DNA from: JAJXZP01 sp963787185
GTDB taxonomy: Bacteria > Spirochaetota > Spirochaetia > Treponematales > Rectinemataceae
Length of the DNA: 64,000 nt
Assembly (NCBI GenBank): GCA_963787185.1
Contig: CAWBCC010000026.1
Coordinates: 62,001 to 126,000 of the forward strand
Direction of reading: 5' to 3'
In this document: in pieces, positions 40,025-48,750 of the stretch
Position numbering within the stretch: the stretch's first letter is position 1
Layout: each line of letters starts with the position of its first letter
Notes under the pieces: generated by a model
Seen by the model: only the letters and a program-made list of their open reading frames with translations
What the model was told of the DNA's origin: nothing
Database searches by the model: none
Made by a program: the position numbers and the translations under genes

Positions 40025-41473
40025 CTAACGCTTCAATGGGACTTCGAGATACCCGATCATTCCCGTGCTCGCGTCGTGGATGAGGAGGAGGACCGAGTCG
40101 GATTTGGCGGCGTCGGCGATTCTCGCCGTGAACTGCGTCGGGTTAGCTACGTCCGCGTTCCCGACCATGAAGATGATATCCCCGACGTTGATGTTGGCCT
40201 GATCGGCGGGACTGCCGGGAACCACTTGGGTGACTATCACGCCCGAAGAGCTCGGGAGCCCGAGACTCTTGGCCTCTTCGCCGCCCATGGCTCTCACCGC
40301 CAGACCGAGCATCTTGTATCCGGGACGGGCCGCCACCTGTTTCGAGAGCGCATATTGGTCCCCGACCCTCGCGCTCAGTTGGGCCGGCTTGCCGTCGCGA
40401 ATAATGTCGAGGCTCACGCTGTCGCCCGGATTCGACGCGGCCACGGCCCGCTTCAGATAGATGGAAGATCGGACCGGGGAGCCTGCGTAGCGCACGATGA
40501 CGTCGCCTTGCTTGAGGCCGGATGCCTCGGCCGGCCCCTCGGGTATGACTTCCACCACCGCCGCGCCGACGGTATCGGACGGAAGCTTGAGCGCTTCGCC
40601 GATCGCCGGGGTCAGATCCTGAAATCTCATGCCCAGATCCCCGCGTACCACTTTGCCCAGTCTGATGAGACTCTCCGCGATCGTTCTCACTATGGAGACC
40701 GGGATAGCGAATCCGAGCCCTTCCGATCCGTTGCTTTCAGAAACGATGACTGTGTTGATGCCGATCACTTCTCCATCCAGGTTGAGAAGCGGCCCTCCCG
40801 AATTGCCCCGATTGATCGGTGCGTCGGTCTGGATATAGTCCTCCGTGCCGGTGGGTTCTCCTATACCGATATCGCTGCGGTGCTTGGCGCTTATGATCCC
40901 GGCCGTCACGGTCCAGTCCAGTCCCTCCGGCGAACCTATCGCCACGACCCAGTCCCCCACTCTCATGGAAGCGGAATCGCCCAGGCGCGCGGGAGCGACC
41001 TTGATCGGTCCATCGACCTGCACCACCGCAAGATCCGTGTAGGGATCGGCGCCGACGAGCTTGGCCGGCTTCACGGAGCCGTCGAAAAAGCGCACGGAAA
41101 TAGTGTCGGCATTTTCCACGACATGGTTATTGGTGAGAATGTGACCGTCGCGATCGAGAAGGATGCCGCTCCCGAGGCCGCTCACCGGAACGACGGCCGA
41201 CGTGTCCCGCGGAGCATGGATGCCGAAAGGGCCGTTCACCGGCAGCTGCTGGAGCATCGTTCCGGTGGTATCGATATGGACGACACTCTGTTCCGCGTTG
41301 GCCGCTACGTCGGCAATAGTATTCGCGAAGAACTCTCTTGCATCGGTCACGGGCTGGGCGCTCGGGGATCCGTCATTCTGAGCCCAAGCCGGCGAGGCGG
41401 ACGAGGCCCCGGTGAACAGGAAGAGCGCGAACGCGCCCAACAAACCGTTTGCGGCCATAATCCTCCTCTTCAT
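40025..41473 (-). CDS. htrA: HtrA/DegP-type periplasmic serine protease
   Basis: About 482 residues. A signal peptide (GLLGAFALFLFTGASSASPAWA, cut) precedes a trypsin-like domain with the triad His in LTNNHVV, Asp in YTDLAVVQVD and Ser in NRGNSGGPL. Two PDZ domains follow (about residues 265-355 and 385-475). It degrades or refolds damaged exported proteins. The start is uncertain: the frame is open to 41584, but that codon falls in the promoter. 41473 gives a KRR-positive signal peptide; 41458 has the better ribosome site. Confidence 0.92.
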   Translation of the reverse strand: MKRRIMAANGLLGAFALFLFTGASSASPAWAQNDGSPSAQPVTDAREFFANTIADVAANAEQSVVHIDTTGTMLQQLPVNGPFGIHAPRDTSAVVPVSGLGSGILLDRDGHILTNNHVVENADTISVRFFDGSVKPAKLVGADPYTDLAVVQVDGPIKVAPARLGDSASMRVGDWVVAIGSPEGLDWTVTAGIISAKHRSDIGIGEPTGTEDYIQTDAPINRGNSGGPLLNLDGEVIGINTVIVSESNGSEGLGFAIPVSIVRTIAESLIRLGKVVRGDLGMRFQDLTPAIGEALKLPSDTVGAAVVEVIPEGPAEASGLKQGDVIVRYAGSPVRSSIYLKRAVAASNPGDSVSLDIIRDGKPAQLSARVGDQYALSKQVAARPGYKMLGLAVRAMGGEEAKSLGLPSSSGVIVTQVVPGSPADQANINVGDIIFMVGNADVANPTQFTARIADAAKSDSVLLLIHDASTGMIGYLEVPLKR

Positions 41474-41555
41474 CGGGAGACGGCTCGCCTCTTCGGTCTG
41501 GTTATCGAACCACGAGAACGGATTTATTTTCGGCATGCCGAACCTCATGTGTCGA

Positions 41556-41584
41556 AAGTTACTGAAGCCGATATAGGCAGTCAA
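41556..41584 (-). promoter_or_regulatory. Promoter of htrA
   Basis: On the minus strand TTGACT (41584-41579), a 17-base spacer, and TAACTT (41561-41556). It predicts transcription from about 41549, so starts upstream of that are excluded. Confidence 0.6.
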
Positions 41585-41731
41585 GAAATCGGAAAAAGTG
41601 CGAGTCGCTCCATTGACGGCGATTTCGGTCGGTCTTAGACTGTGGGCAATGGATCGTATGCGGGTTCACACGAAGCGACGAGCCGGCGAAAGCCGTCTTC
41701 CCGCGATGCGGCGGGGTGCGTCGGCTCGGGC

Positions 41732-43243
41732 ATGAGTGTCGCCATCCTGTCGATCTCGCTCGTGGTCACCCTCGCGTTGTTCATGTACGGGTACAATTGC
41801 TATTACTTTCTCTATCAGAGAAGACGTTATGCCATGCCGCTTCCCAGCCGCAGCGAGGATTTCCGACCGGGCGTCGCCGTCCACTTACCTATTTATAACG
41901 AACGCTACGTCGTATCGCGGCTGGTGGAAGCCTGCGTTCGCATGGCCGCGCGCTACGGGGTGGAGCGGACGCGCATCGTGGTCATCGACGACTCCGACGA
42001 CGATACGGCCGCCGAGATAGACCGCGTCGCGGCCGACGCCCGATCGCGGGGATTCCAAGTCGAAGCCTTGCGCCGCGAGGGGCGCGACGGCTTCAAGGCG
42101 GGGGCTCTGCAATACGCGCTCGAGCGCACTGCGGAGGAATTCATCGCGATCTTCGACGCGGACTTCATCCCGGACGCGGATTTTCTCGCGGCGGCGATCC
42201 CGTATTTCGGGCGAGACCGCGACCTCGGAATAGTGCAGAGCCGATGGGAGCACCTCAACGAAGGCTACAGCGCGCTCACGCGGGCGATAGCCCTCGGGAT
42301 CGACGTTCATTTTCTCGTCGAACAGCCGGCGCGCAGCGCGGCAGGCTGCTTTCTCAACTTCAACGGTTCGGGCGGCATCATCAGGCGCGAAGCCCTCGTC
42401 CTCGCCGGCGGATGGCAGGCTGACACCCTCGCCGAAGATCTCGACATGAGCTACCGCCTCCAGATTCGCGGGAGTCGAATCCTCTACCTCCGCGACCTCC
42501 GGAGCCCGGCGGAGATCCCGTCGACTCTGCCGAGCTACAAACGACAACAGGCGCGCTGGGCGAACGGCTCGCTCAGGACCGCGCGCAAGCTGATGCCCGA
42601 GCTCTTCGCGAAGCGGGGCCTCGGGTTCAAACGACGCGTGCAGGGCTTTCTGCATCTCACCTACTACATGGTCCAGCCTCTCATGTTCGTCACGTTTCTC
42701 CTCACCGTCCTGTCGGCGTTCCTCGGCTGGGGAATAGCGGACTTGGCCGGGCGGGCGGCTTTTCCCGTCTCTCTTCCGACGCTCGGCGCCGCCGCGAGAC
42801 TCACATTCGCCGTCGCGATCTTCCTATGCACCATCGCGACGATTTTCTACCCCTTGACGGCTATCCGCGCACGGGGCAGGAGAATATCCGACAATGCGTC
42901 CAGCGTCGGAATACTCATCCTCCTCGGCTTCGGCCTCACCTTCAGCAATTCGGTCGAGGCGGCCAAAGCCCTCTTCAGCGATCGCGTCTGGGCCTTTTCG
43001 CGCACGCCCAAGTATGCGATCAGGGGAAGTCCCGACGAGTGGAAGGACAAGCGCTATCAAGTGCCCGTCGACGGGAAGCTGTTGGCGGAGGCCTGCCTCG
43101 CCCTCGTCGGGGCCGCGGCGATAGTTCTCGCCCTGCGCCTATCCTCTTACTTCGCCGCCTTCTTTCTGCTCGTCTACACTATCTCCTTCGCCTTCGTCGC
43201 GGCGCTGTCGTTCCTCCAAAGCCGCCGAGAGGTGAAGGTCTAG
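41732..43243 (+). CDS. Membrane family-2 glycosyltransferase (cellulose-synthase-like)
   Basis: 503 residues from the ATG at 41732. One N-terminal helix is followed by a GT-A catalytic domain (PIYNERYVVSRLVEAC, VIDDSDD, FDADFIPDADFL, GGWQADTLAEDLDMSYRL, cut) and the processive motif Q-x-x-R-W as QQARW. Four or five C-terminal membrane helices follow. This layout fits processive synthases or ceramide-glucosyltransferase-like enzymes that make a surface polymer or glycolipid. First gene of a five-gene glycan operon; the next gene starts three bases after its stop. Confidence 0.85.
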   Translation: MSVAILSISLVVTLALFMYGYNCYYFLYQRRRYAMPLPSRSEDFRPGVAVHLPIYNERYVVSRLVEACVRMAARYGVERTRIVVIDDSDDDTAAEIDRVAADARSRGFQVEALRREGRDGFKAGALQYALERTAEEFIAIFDADFIPDADFLAAAIPYFGRDRDLGIVQSRWEHLNEGYSALTRAIALGIDVHFLVEQPARSAAGCFLNFNGSGGIIRREALVLAGGWQADTLAEDLDMSYRLQIRGSRILYLRDLRSPAEIPSTLPSYKRQQARWANGSLRTARKLMPELFAKRGLGFKRRVQGFLHLTYYMVQPLMFVTFLLTVLSAFLGWGIADLAGRAAFPVSLPTLGAAARLTFAVAIFLCTIATIFYPLTAIRARGRRISDNASSVGILILLGFGLTFSNSVEAAKALFSDRVWAFSRTPKYAIRGSPDEWKDKRYQVPVDGKLLAEACLALVGAAAIVLALRLSSYFAAFFLLVYTISFAFVAALSFLQSRREVKV

Positions 43244-43246
43244 CCC

Positions 43247-44524
43247 GTGAGCGCCGACCGCGGGCCGATCGGAGACCTTCGGGCCCCGATCGCGATAAGC
43301 GTCTCGATCCAGCTGCCCCTCGCCGTCTTTCTGGCCCACGCCTACGATATGCCACTCTTCATGGCCTCGGGCTATCTCGCGGCTCACGGAGAGAATCCCT
43401 ACATCCCCGCCGACTTGAGCGCGGTATTCGGCAGCAAGTACTTTCGCCTCCCGGTCAGCTACGGCTATCCCCCCCCATGGATTCTGGTATGCGCGATCGC
43501 CTATCGCCTCTCCTTTGCGCTCGCGCCCAGTCTCTACCTCTACGATCTCTTCATTAAGCTGCCCATCGTCGCCGCCAATGTCGCCTTGGCGATCCTCGTA
43601 CGACGCATCGCCGGCGAGCTGGGGGCCGGCGAGCGGCGGTCGAGAGCGGCGGCCTCGGCCATTCTCTACAATCCCCTCCTCCTCCTCACGACCGCGGCCT
43701 GGGGGCAGATCGACGCAGTGGCGATCCTCTGCGCCCTCATGGCTCTGCTTCTGCTTTCCCGGGGGCGGGAGGGCGCCTCCGCCGCGGTCCTGGCCCTGGC
43801 GCTCTCGATCAAGCCCATCGTCCTGCCTCTCCTGCCGCTCGTCCTCCTCGCGATTGCCGGGCCGTCTCCCGCGAGAGCCCTCAAATACGCCGCCGTTCTC
43901 CTCGGATCGGCCTGCTTTTTTTGCGTTCTCCCCTTCTTCGTTTTCGGATGGGATCCGGGAATCATTCTTCGCGGCTGGAACGCTCAGTTCGCCTCCGCCG
44001 GAGGACTCTCCCTCTTTTCGTTCTACGAACTCCTGGGGAAAGGTTATGCGCTGCCTCCGGGCATGGATTTCGTCGGATTCCTCTGGGTGCCGGCCCTCGG
44101 CCTCTCATTGTTCCTGATGCGGCGGCCCACGCTCGATCTGGGCTCGCTTCTCAGAAGCGCGCTCGGTCTCATGCTCGTGTTCTTCCTGTGCCGCGCATGG
44201 CTGTCGGAACCGAACGTCGACGTCCTCGTACCTCTCGCAGCGGTCCTCGCCGCCCTCGGCGCCGTCGAGAAGGGGCGGGCGCTGGGCATCTGGCTCCTTC
44301 CTCTGTGTTTTTCGCTGTTCAACTTTTCCCTCCCGCAGCTTCTATTCCTCGTGGTCCCGGAAATGGGAACGGTCCTCGGTGCGGTCGATACGAAGATCAG
44401 GCTCGCCCGGCTCGTGGCGCGGGCTCTCGTGGTAATTCCCTGGCAGCTCTTGGGCTGGCGGACGGTCGCCCGCTGCCTCGGCCGATCCGCCGCCGGCTGC
44501 CGCCTCGAGGGAGGCGCGGGATGA
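43247..44524 (+). CDS. Polytopic GT-C glycosyltransferase (GT87/PIG-M-like)
   Basis: 425 residues from a GTG start, with about ten membrane helices. The features are those of polyprenyl-phosphate-sugar dependent GT-C enzymes: an early extracytoplasmic loop with acidic residues (AAHGENPYIPAD), GYPPPWILVCAIAYRL, and the TAAWGQIDAVAIL motif of PIG-M/GT87 mannosyltransferases. The donor is probably the lipid-linked sugar made by the dolichol-phosphate-mannose synthase-like protein encoded at 46730. It overlaps the next gene by four bases. Confidence 0.75.
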   Translation: MSADRGPIGDLRAPIAISVSIQLPLAVFLAHAYDMPLFMASGYLAAHGENPYIPADLSAVFGSKYFRLPVSYGYPPPWILVCAIAYRLSFALAPSLYLYDLFIKLPIVAANVALAILVRRIAGELGAGERRSRAAASAILYNPLLLLTTAAWGQIDAVAILCALMALLLLSRGREGASAAVLALALSIKPIVLPLLPLVLLAIAGPSPARALKYAAVLLGSACFFCVLPFFVFGWDPGIILRGWNAQFASAGGLSLFSFYELLGKGYALPPGMDFVGFLWVPALGLSLFLMRRPTLDLGSLLRSALGLMLVFFLCRAWLSEPNVDVLVPLAAVLAALGAVEKGRALGIWLLPLCFSLFNFSLPQLLFLVVPEMGTVLGAVDTKIRLARLVARALVVIPWQLLGWRTVARCLGRSAAGCRLEGGAG

Positions 44525-45366
44525 TGGAGTGCGTTCTCGCGCGCATGGAACTTGGGAGCGGTCTTGCCCTCGTGCTCGAGGGGGCGGGAGGGGATCGAGG
44601 GCGCTTTCCCACCGATCGAATGGCCAAGGCCTTGACTCTCGCGTTGGACGGCGAGGATCTCGCCGAGGAGGGAGCCGGCTTCGGCCTGCCGGTCGTCAAG
44701 GGACGATTCGAAACCGTTTTCCCCGGCGGCTTCCGCTTTCATCGATCGGAGACCGACCCCGGCGGTCTCGTCCTCGACTTCGACATGAATATGGTGGAAC
44801 GCGTCTCAAGGAGGGGCGGCGGCCGACTCGAGCGATGGGCATTGGACTGGGCCCAGGAATTCTTCGCCTATCTCCATCGCCGGCTGCCTTTCGCGAGGAG
44901 TGCGCTCATCCTACTCTCGAACTTGCTCCGAGCCGGAATCGGCATATCGACGGTTTTCGAGCGTAGGGAGTCGCTCGGCACGATCCGCGTCGAGTACGGG
45001 ATCGATGCCGGAGAAGGGCGGATAGCGGTCCGCGTCGAAGCCGACATGCCGGCCATCGACGGCACCATGAGGATAGTACTGATGAACGAGGCGGGGGCGA
45101 AGCGCTTCCGGCGCTACGAGGACTCCGACGGGGCGGTGCTTCTGGGCGGCCGGATCGAGACGTGGCGGCGGATCGACGCCGAGCGCGCCTCGTTCCGGGA
45201 CACAGACGCGCGTGTCTTTTTCTCCGTCCGGCGGACCGAAGGGGCGCGGCTCTTCCGAGGCCGGGAGCTAGTCGAAGGCAGGCTCTCCTGGGCGGGATTC
45301 GCCTTCGTCCTTCCGCCGGGAGCGACCAGGTTCGAGTACGAGATAGAAACGGGGGTGACCGCATGA
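44521..45366 (+). CDS. Unrecognised protein in glycan operon
   Basis: 281 residues, soluble, no signal peptide or membrane helix. Visible blocks are FETVFPGGFRFHRSETDPGG, LVLDFDMNMVERVSRRGGG and FAFVLPPGATRFEYEIETGV (cut where long), suggesting a beta-sandwich or lipid-binding-like fold. Start and stop both overlap neighbours by four bases (ATGA), so it is translationally coupled between the GT-C enzyme and the radical SAM protein. That makes it a dedicated member of the pathway although no family was recognised. Confidence 0.7.
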   Translation: MMECVLARMELGSGLALVLEGAGGDRGRFPTDRMAKALTLALDGEDLAEEGAGFGLPVVKGRFETVFPGGFRFHRSETDPGGLVLDFDMNMVERVSRRGGGRLERWALDWAQEFFAYLHRRLPFARSALILLSNLLRAGIGISTVFERRESLGTIRVEYGIDAGEGRIAVRVEADMPAIDGTMRIVLMNEAGAKRFRRYEDSDGAVLLGGRIETWRRIDAERASFRDTDARVFFSVRRTEGARLFRGRELVEGRLSWAGFAFVLPPGATRFEYEIETGVTA

Positions 45367-46733
45367 CCTCGGTGCTGCTGATTTATCCCTTCTTCAAGCC
45401 TCGCCGCGACAATTCGCAGTTTCGCTTTCCGCCGCTGGGTCTCGGTTACATCGCCGCGAGCCTGCGGGGGGCGGGTCACGAGGTGTCGCTTCTCGATTGC
45501 ACTTTTCTGGGGCGCGAGGAGGCCGTCGCGCGCGCCGCGGCGACCCGCGCGGAAGTGGTCGGCGTATATTCGATGATCACGCTCCGCGAGCAGAGTCTGT
45601 CCTTCGCCAGGGCGCTCAGGGATCGGGCCGGACTCCTCGTCGCGGGGGGGCCGCTTCCGAGCACCGATCCGGGCCTTTTCCTGAGCGACTTCGACGTCGT
45701 CGTCCGCGGCGAGGGTGAGCGCACGATGTGCGACCTCATCGCCGCATTCGAGGAGAGGCGCGGCTTCGCCGGCGTGCCCGGCGTCTCGTACAGAACCTCG
45801 GGGGCGCGCGGCGAACCGATCGATTCATGGCACAGCTCCGGGCCCGGAGCGCTGGCGTCCGACCTCGACGCGATTCCCTTTCCGGCGCGCGACCTCTTTC
45901 CGAACGATCGATACCTCGCGCACGGCCGGCGGAAGTACGGATACGCGATCACGAGCCTCATGTCGAGCAGGGGCTGCCCTTTCTCCTGCGAATTCTGCAG
46001 CAACGCCGTATTCGGGTCGGGCTGCCGCGAGCGCTCGCCTTCCAATGTCATAGACGAGGTCGAAGACGCCCTCTCCTACGGCTACGACAGGATACATTTC
46101 GGAGACGACGTCTTCACGCTTCGGAAAGAGCGCATCCTCGCCGTCTGCGACGAGATTCTGCGGCGCGGGCTGCGCTTCTCCTGGGAATGCCTGGGCAGGG
46201 TCGATTCGATAGACGGCGAGACGGCTCGGGCGATGCGGAGCGCGGGTTGCAGCCGGATGTTCTTCGGCATCGAGTCGGGGAGCGGGCGGATATTGAGGCT
46301 CATGAACAAGCGGATCACGACGACTCGCGCGCGCGAGGCCCTTGAGGCGGCTCGGGCGGCGGGCATCGCCACGGGCGCCTTCTTCATACTGTTCTACCCC
46401 GGCGACACGGACGACTCGGTGCTGGAGACCATCCGCTTCGCCGTCTCCCTGCCCCTGGATTATCTCTCCTTCTCGCTGCCCTATCCCATACCGGGGACGG
46501 CCCTCCACGAGCGGGTCAAGGATCGCTCGGTGGGCGATTGGCGGCAGCCCCACGGCCTAATCTTCGACCACTGCAGAATTTTCGACGCCGACTTCTCCGA
46601 GACGAAGATGAAATTCGGCCTCGTCAAAGGCACGATCGAGCATCGGCTCCGGAGGCGGCACTCCGCAGCGAGCTCTCTCGCGCTGCGGCTCATCGAGCGT
46701 CCTTCCGACCTCATCCTCCGACTCCTCAAATGA
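45363..46733 (+). CDS. B12-binding-domain radical SAM enzyme
   Basis: 456 residues. The N-terminal B12-binding-type Rossmann domain (PPLGLGYIAASLRGAGHEV, GGPLPSTDPGLFL, VVRGEGERTM) is followed by a radical SAM barrel with the 4Fe-4S motif C-x3-C-x2-C in SRGCPFSCEFCSNAVFGSG. Later blocks are FGDDVFTLRKERI and FFGIESGSGRILRLMNK. Such enzymes perform methylation or rearrangements on lipids, sugars or antibiotics. In this operon it may modify the lipid or sugar carrier. It overlaps both neighbours by four bases. Confidence 0.88.
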   Translation: MTSVLLIYPFFKPRRDNSQFRFPPLGLGYIAASLRGAGHEVSLLDCTFLGREEAVARAAATRAEVVGVYSMITLREQSLSFARALRDRAGLLVAGGPLPSTDPGLFLSDFDVVVRGEGERTMCDLIAAFEERRGFAGVPGVSYRTSGARGEPIDSWHSSGPGALASDLDAIPFPARDLFPNDRYLAHGRRKYGYAITSLMSSRGCPFSCEFCSNAVFGSGCRERSPSNVIDEVEDALSYGYDRIHFGDDVFTLRKERILAVCDEILRRGLRFSWECLGRVDSIDGETARAMRSAGCSRMFFGIESGSGRILRLMNKRITTTRAREALEAARAAGIATGAFFILFYPGDTDDSVLETIRFAVSLPLDYLSFSLPYPIPGTALHERVKDRSVGDWRQPHGLIFDHCRIFDADFSETKMKFGLVKGTIEHRLRRRHSAASSLALRLIERPSDLILRLLK

Positions 46734-47581
46734 GAGGGCGAGCCCTCGTCGTCATCCCCACCTACGAAGAGCTCGCCAACGTTCGCGAGCTCGTTCCGGC
46801 TATCCTTTCGGCCTACCCGAGCCTCGACGTCCTCGTCGTAGACGACGCTTCTCGCGACGGCACCGGAGAATACATTCGCTCCCTATCCGAGACGGAGCAT
46901 CGCGTGGCGCTGATGTCGAGGCCCCGCAAGCTCGGCCTCGGGACCGCCTACGTCGCGGGTTTCGCGCTTTCTCTCGCCGGCGATTACGATGCGGTAATTC
47001 AGATGGACGCGGATCTCTCGCATGATCCCGCGGCGATAGGCCAGCTCCTCGCCGCCTCGGAGCGGAACGACCTCGTGATCGGCAGCAGGTACGCGCGAGG
47101 AGCGCGGCTCCGGAACGTGAAGTCGTGGCGGCTCGCCCTGAGCCGGGCGGCCAATGCCTACGCCCGCCTCGTCACCGGCCTGCCGATAGCCGATCTGACG
47201 GGCGGTTTCAAGTGCTGGCGGCGCTCGGCTCTCGAAATCATCGGACTCGAGTCCTTACGTTCCCGCGGCTACGCCTTTCAGATCGAGTCGACCTTCGCCG
47301 CGAGCGAAGCGGGATGTCGCATCGCCGAGCTGCCTATAGCCTTCAGCGGCCGCTCGAGGGGCTCGTCGAAATTGTCCTGGGCGATCGTTCTCGAGGCGGC
47401 CGCGATGGTGTGGAAGCTGAGACCGCGATTCCGGAAGGCTCGATCGCTTCGATCTCATCCTTCTCCGACTCGCGCGCCTTCCGTCTCGTTCCCCAGAGCG
47501 GACTCGAGCCAGGCGAAGCCGATGCGCTCCTGCTCGAGGCGCAGCGACGGGCCGAGGCGGTCGGCGCGGAGATCGTCGTAG
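46730..47581 (+). CDS. Dolichol-phosphate mannosyltransferase-like GT2
   Basis: 283 residues. The GT-A domain is clear: VVIPTYEELANVRELVPAI, VDDASRDGTGEYI, MDADLSHDPAAIGQLL, VIGSRYARGAR, LTGGFKCWRRSALE and the end of the catalytic core FSGRSRGSSKLS. It transfers a sugar from a nucleotide donor to a polyprenyl phosphate, probably supplying the GT-C enzyme. The final 40 or so residues are Ser/Arg/Pro-rich and lie antisense to the end of jetD (127-base overlap). They look like a read-through tail, not a natural C-terminus. Confidence 0.85.
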   Translation: MRGRALVVIPTYEELANVRELVPAILSAYPSLDVLVVDDASRDGTGEYIRSLSETEHRVALMSRPRKLGLGTAYVAGFALSLAGDYDAVIQMDADLSHDPAAIGQLLAASERNDLVIGSRYARGARLRNVKSWRLALSRAANAYARLVTGLPIADLTGGFKCWRRSALEIIGLESLRSRGYAFQIESTFAASEAGCRIAELPIAFSGRSRGSSKLSWAIVLEAAAMVWKLRPRFRKARSLRSHPSPTRAPSVSFPRADSSQAKPMRSCSRRSDGPRRSARRSS

Positions 47582-48750
47582 AGCTCCCGCTCCCCGGAGC
47601 GAAGACGGCCGAGCTCCGCCGAGGTCGGTGTGCTCTCGGCGGTCCAGAGCCCGCGGTGCGCGAGGAGTGTGGCGCGGTCCATGAGGAAGGATTCCGCCTC
47701 CGGGAAGACGGCCCGGAACTGGTCGAGGATCGCGAAGCCGTGGGTGTCGAGGTCTCCCCAGTATCGCAGCCTGCAGCGGCGCAGCCAGTCGGCCCGGGCA
47801 AGCGATGCGAAGCCGTAGCCGCCGCCGAAGACGATCATGCCGGTAGGATGGTCGGGAAAGGCGAGGAAGTTGATCTCGTTCTCGGTGACGAAGACTTCCT
47901 CGAAGGGCGGCGTCCCGGAGGGCTCGAAGAGTCGCGCGAAGTCTTCCGCCGCGAGGGCGATCTGGGCGAGGGGAGAGGCGATGACCCTTTCACCCGCGGC
48001 GAGACCGAAGCCGAAGCGGGGATCGAGACTCCTGAAGCGCACCAGGAGGGGCTTGTCGCGGAGGCCGTAGCGGCGCGCGAAGCCGGCGGCGCCCGACGCC
48101 TCGACCTCTATCGCCCCGGGTTCGAGGACCAGGTCCAGAAGCTCCGCGAGAAGGCCGCGATGGCTCTCGACGAATTTGCTGTGGACGCCCGGGGCGTCGA
48201 TCTGTCGGGCGTAGCGGCCGGAGCGGGGGTGGGCTCGGAACCAGGCGAGGGCTCCGAGGATCCGAGGCCAGTCCGCCGCATGCTCCAGGATCGCGAGGGG
48301 ACGCCGCAGGATCCAGGGCGCAAGGTCGGGAAAGGCACCCCCGACCTCGCGGGCGAGACGGACGAGCCGGGAGGCCTCGCGCTCCCTGCCCGCGAAGGCG
48401 AGGGCGTCCTCCGGCCGCTCGAAGACCGCCGCCACGGGCACGGAGTTCCGGCCCAGTTGCTTGTGTCGCACATCGCGCCATTCGAGTCGGAAGCCGGGGC
48501 TCGACTCGGCTTCCGAGAGGTCGGCGATCCACCGGCGAGTCTCGTCGAAGCGCCCGCCGAGCTCGGTCGAGCTCGGGCCCCGGAGCGGAACGCGCAGAGG
48601 GAAGGGCGTCTCCCCGCCGATCAGGGCGGCGGGAAGGCGCCCCGAATCCCAGTCCCTCCGGAGGCGGTTCCGGATGTCTGCGGGACTCGTCCAGGTCCCG
48701 TGCCGATCCTCTCCGCGGTTCGTCTCCCGGGCGCTCTCACTGCCGCTCAT
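47455..48750 (-). CDS. jetD: Wadjet protein JetD (DUF3322/DUF2220, Toprim-like nuclease)
   Basis: 431 residues from the ATG at 48750, overlapping the jetC stop by ATGA. The N-terminal half corresponds to DUF3322 (RRDWDSGRLPAAL, RDVRHKQLGRNSVPVAAVF, cut). The C-terminal half is DUF2220 with a Toprim-like fold: glutamate in VTENEINFLAFP and the acidic D-x-D as YWGDLDTHGFAIL. JetD cuts closed circular DNA such as plasmids after JetABC has extruded it. It is the last gene of the jet operon. Confidence 0.93.
   Translation of the reverse strand: MSGSESARETNRGEDRHGTWTSPADIRNRLRRDWDSGRLPAALIGGETPFPLRVPLRGPSSTELGGRFDETRRWIADLSEAESSPGFRLEWRDVRHKQLGRNSVPVAAVFERPEDALAFAGREREASRLVRLAREVGGAFPDLAPWILRRPLAILEHAADWPRILGALAWFRAHPRSGRYARQIDAPGVHSKFVESHRGLLAELLDLVLEPGAIEVEASGAAGFARRYGLRDKPLLVRFRSLDPRFGFGLAAGERVIASPLAQIALAAEDFARLFEPSGTPPFEEVFVTENEINFLAFPDHPTGMIVFGGGYGFASLARADWLRRCRLRYWGDLDTHGFAILDQFRAVFPEAESFLMDRATLLAHRGLWTAESTPTSAELGRLRSGERELYDDLRADRLGPSLRLEQERIGFAWLESALGNETEGARVGEG

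Noticed and set aside
41474..41584. Upstream start of htrA at 41584.
   Set aside because: That codon lies in the -35 of the predicted promoter and has no ribosome site, so it would not be on the mRNA.
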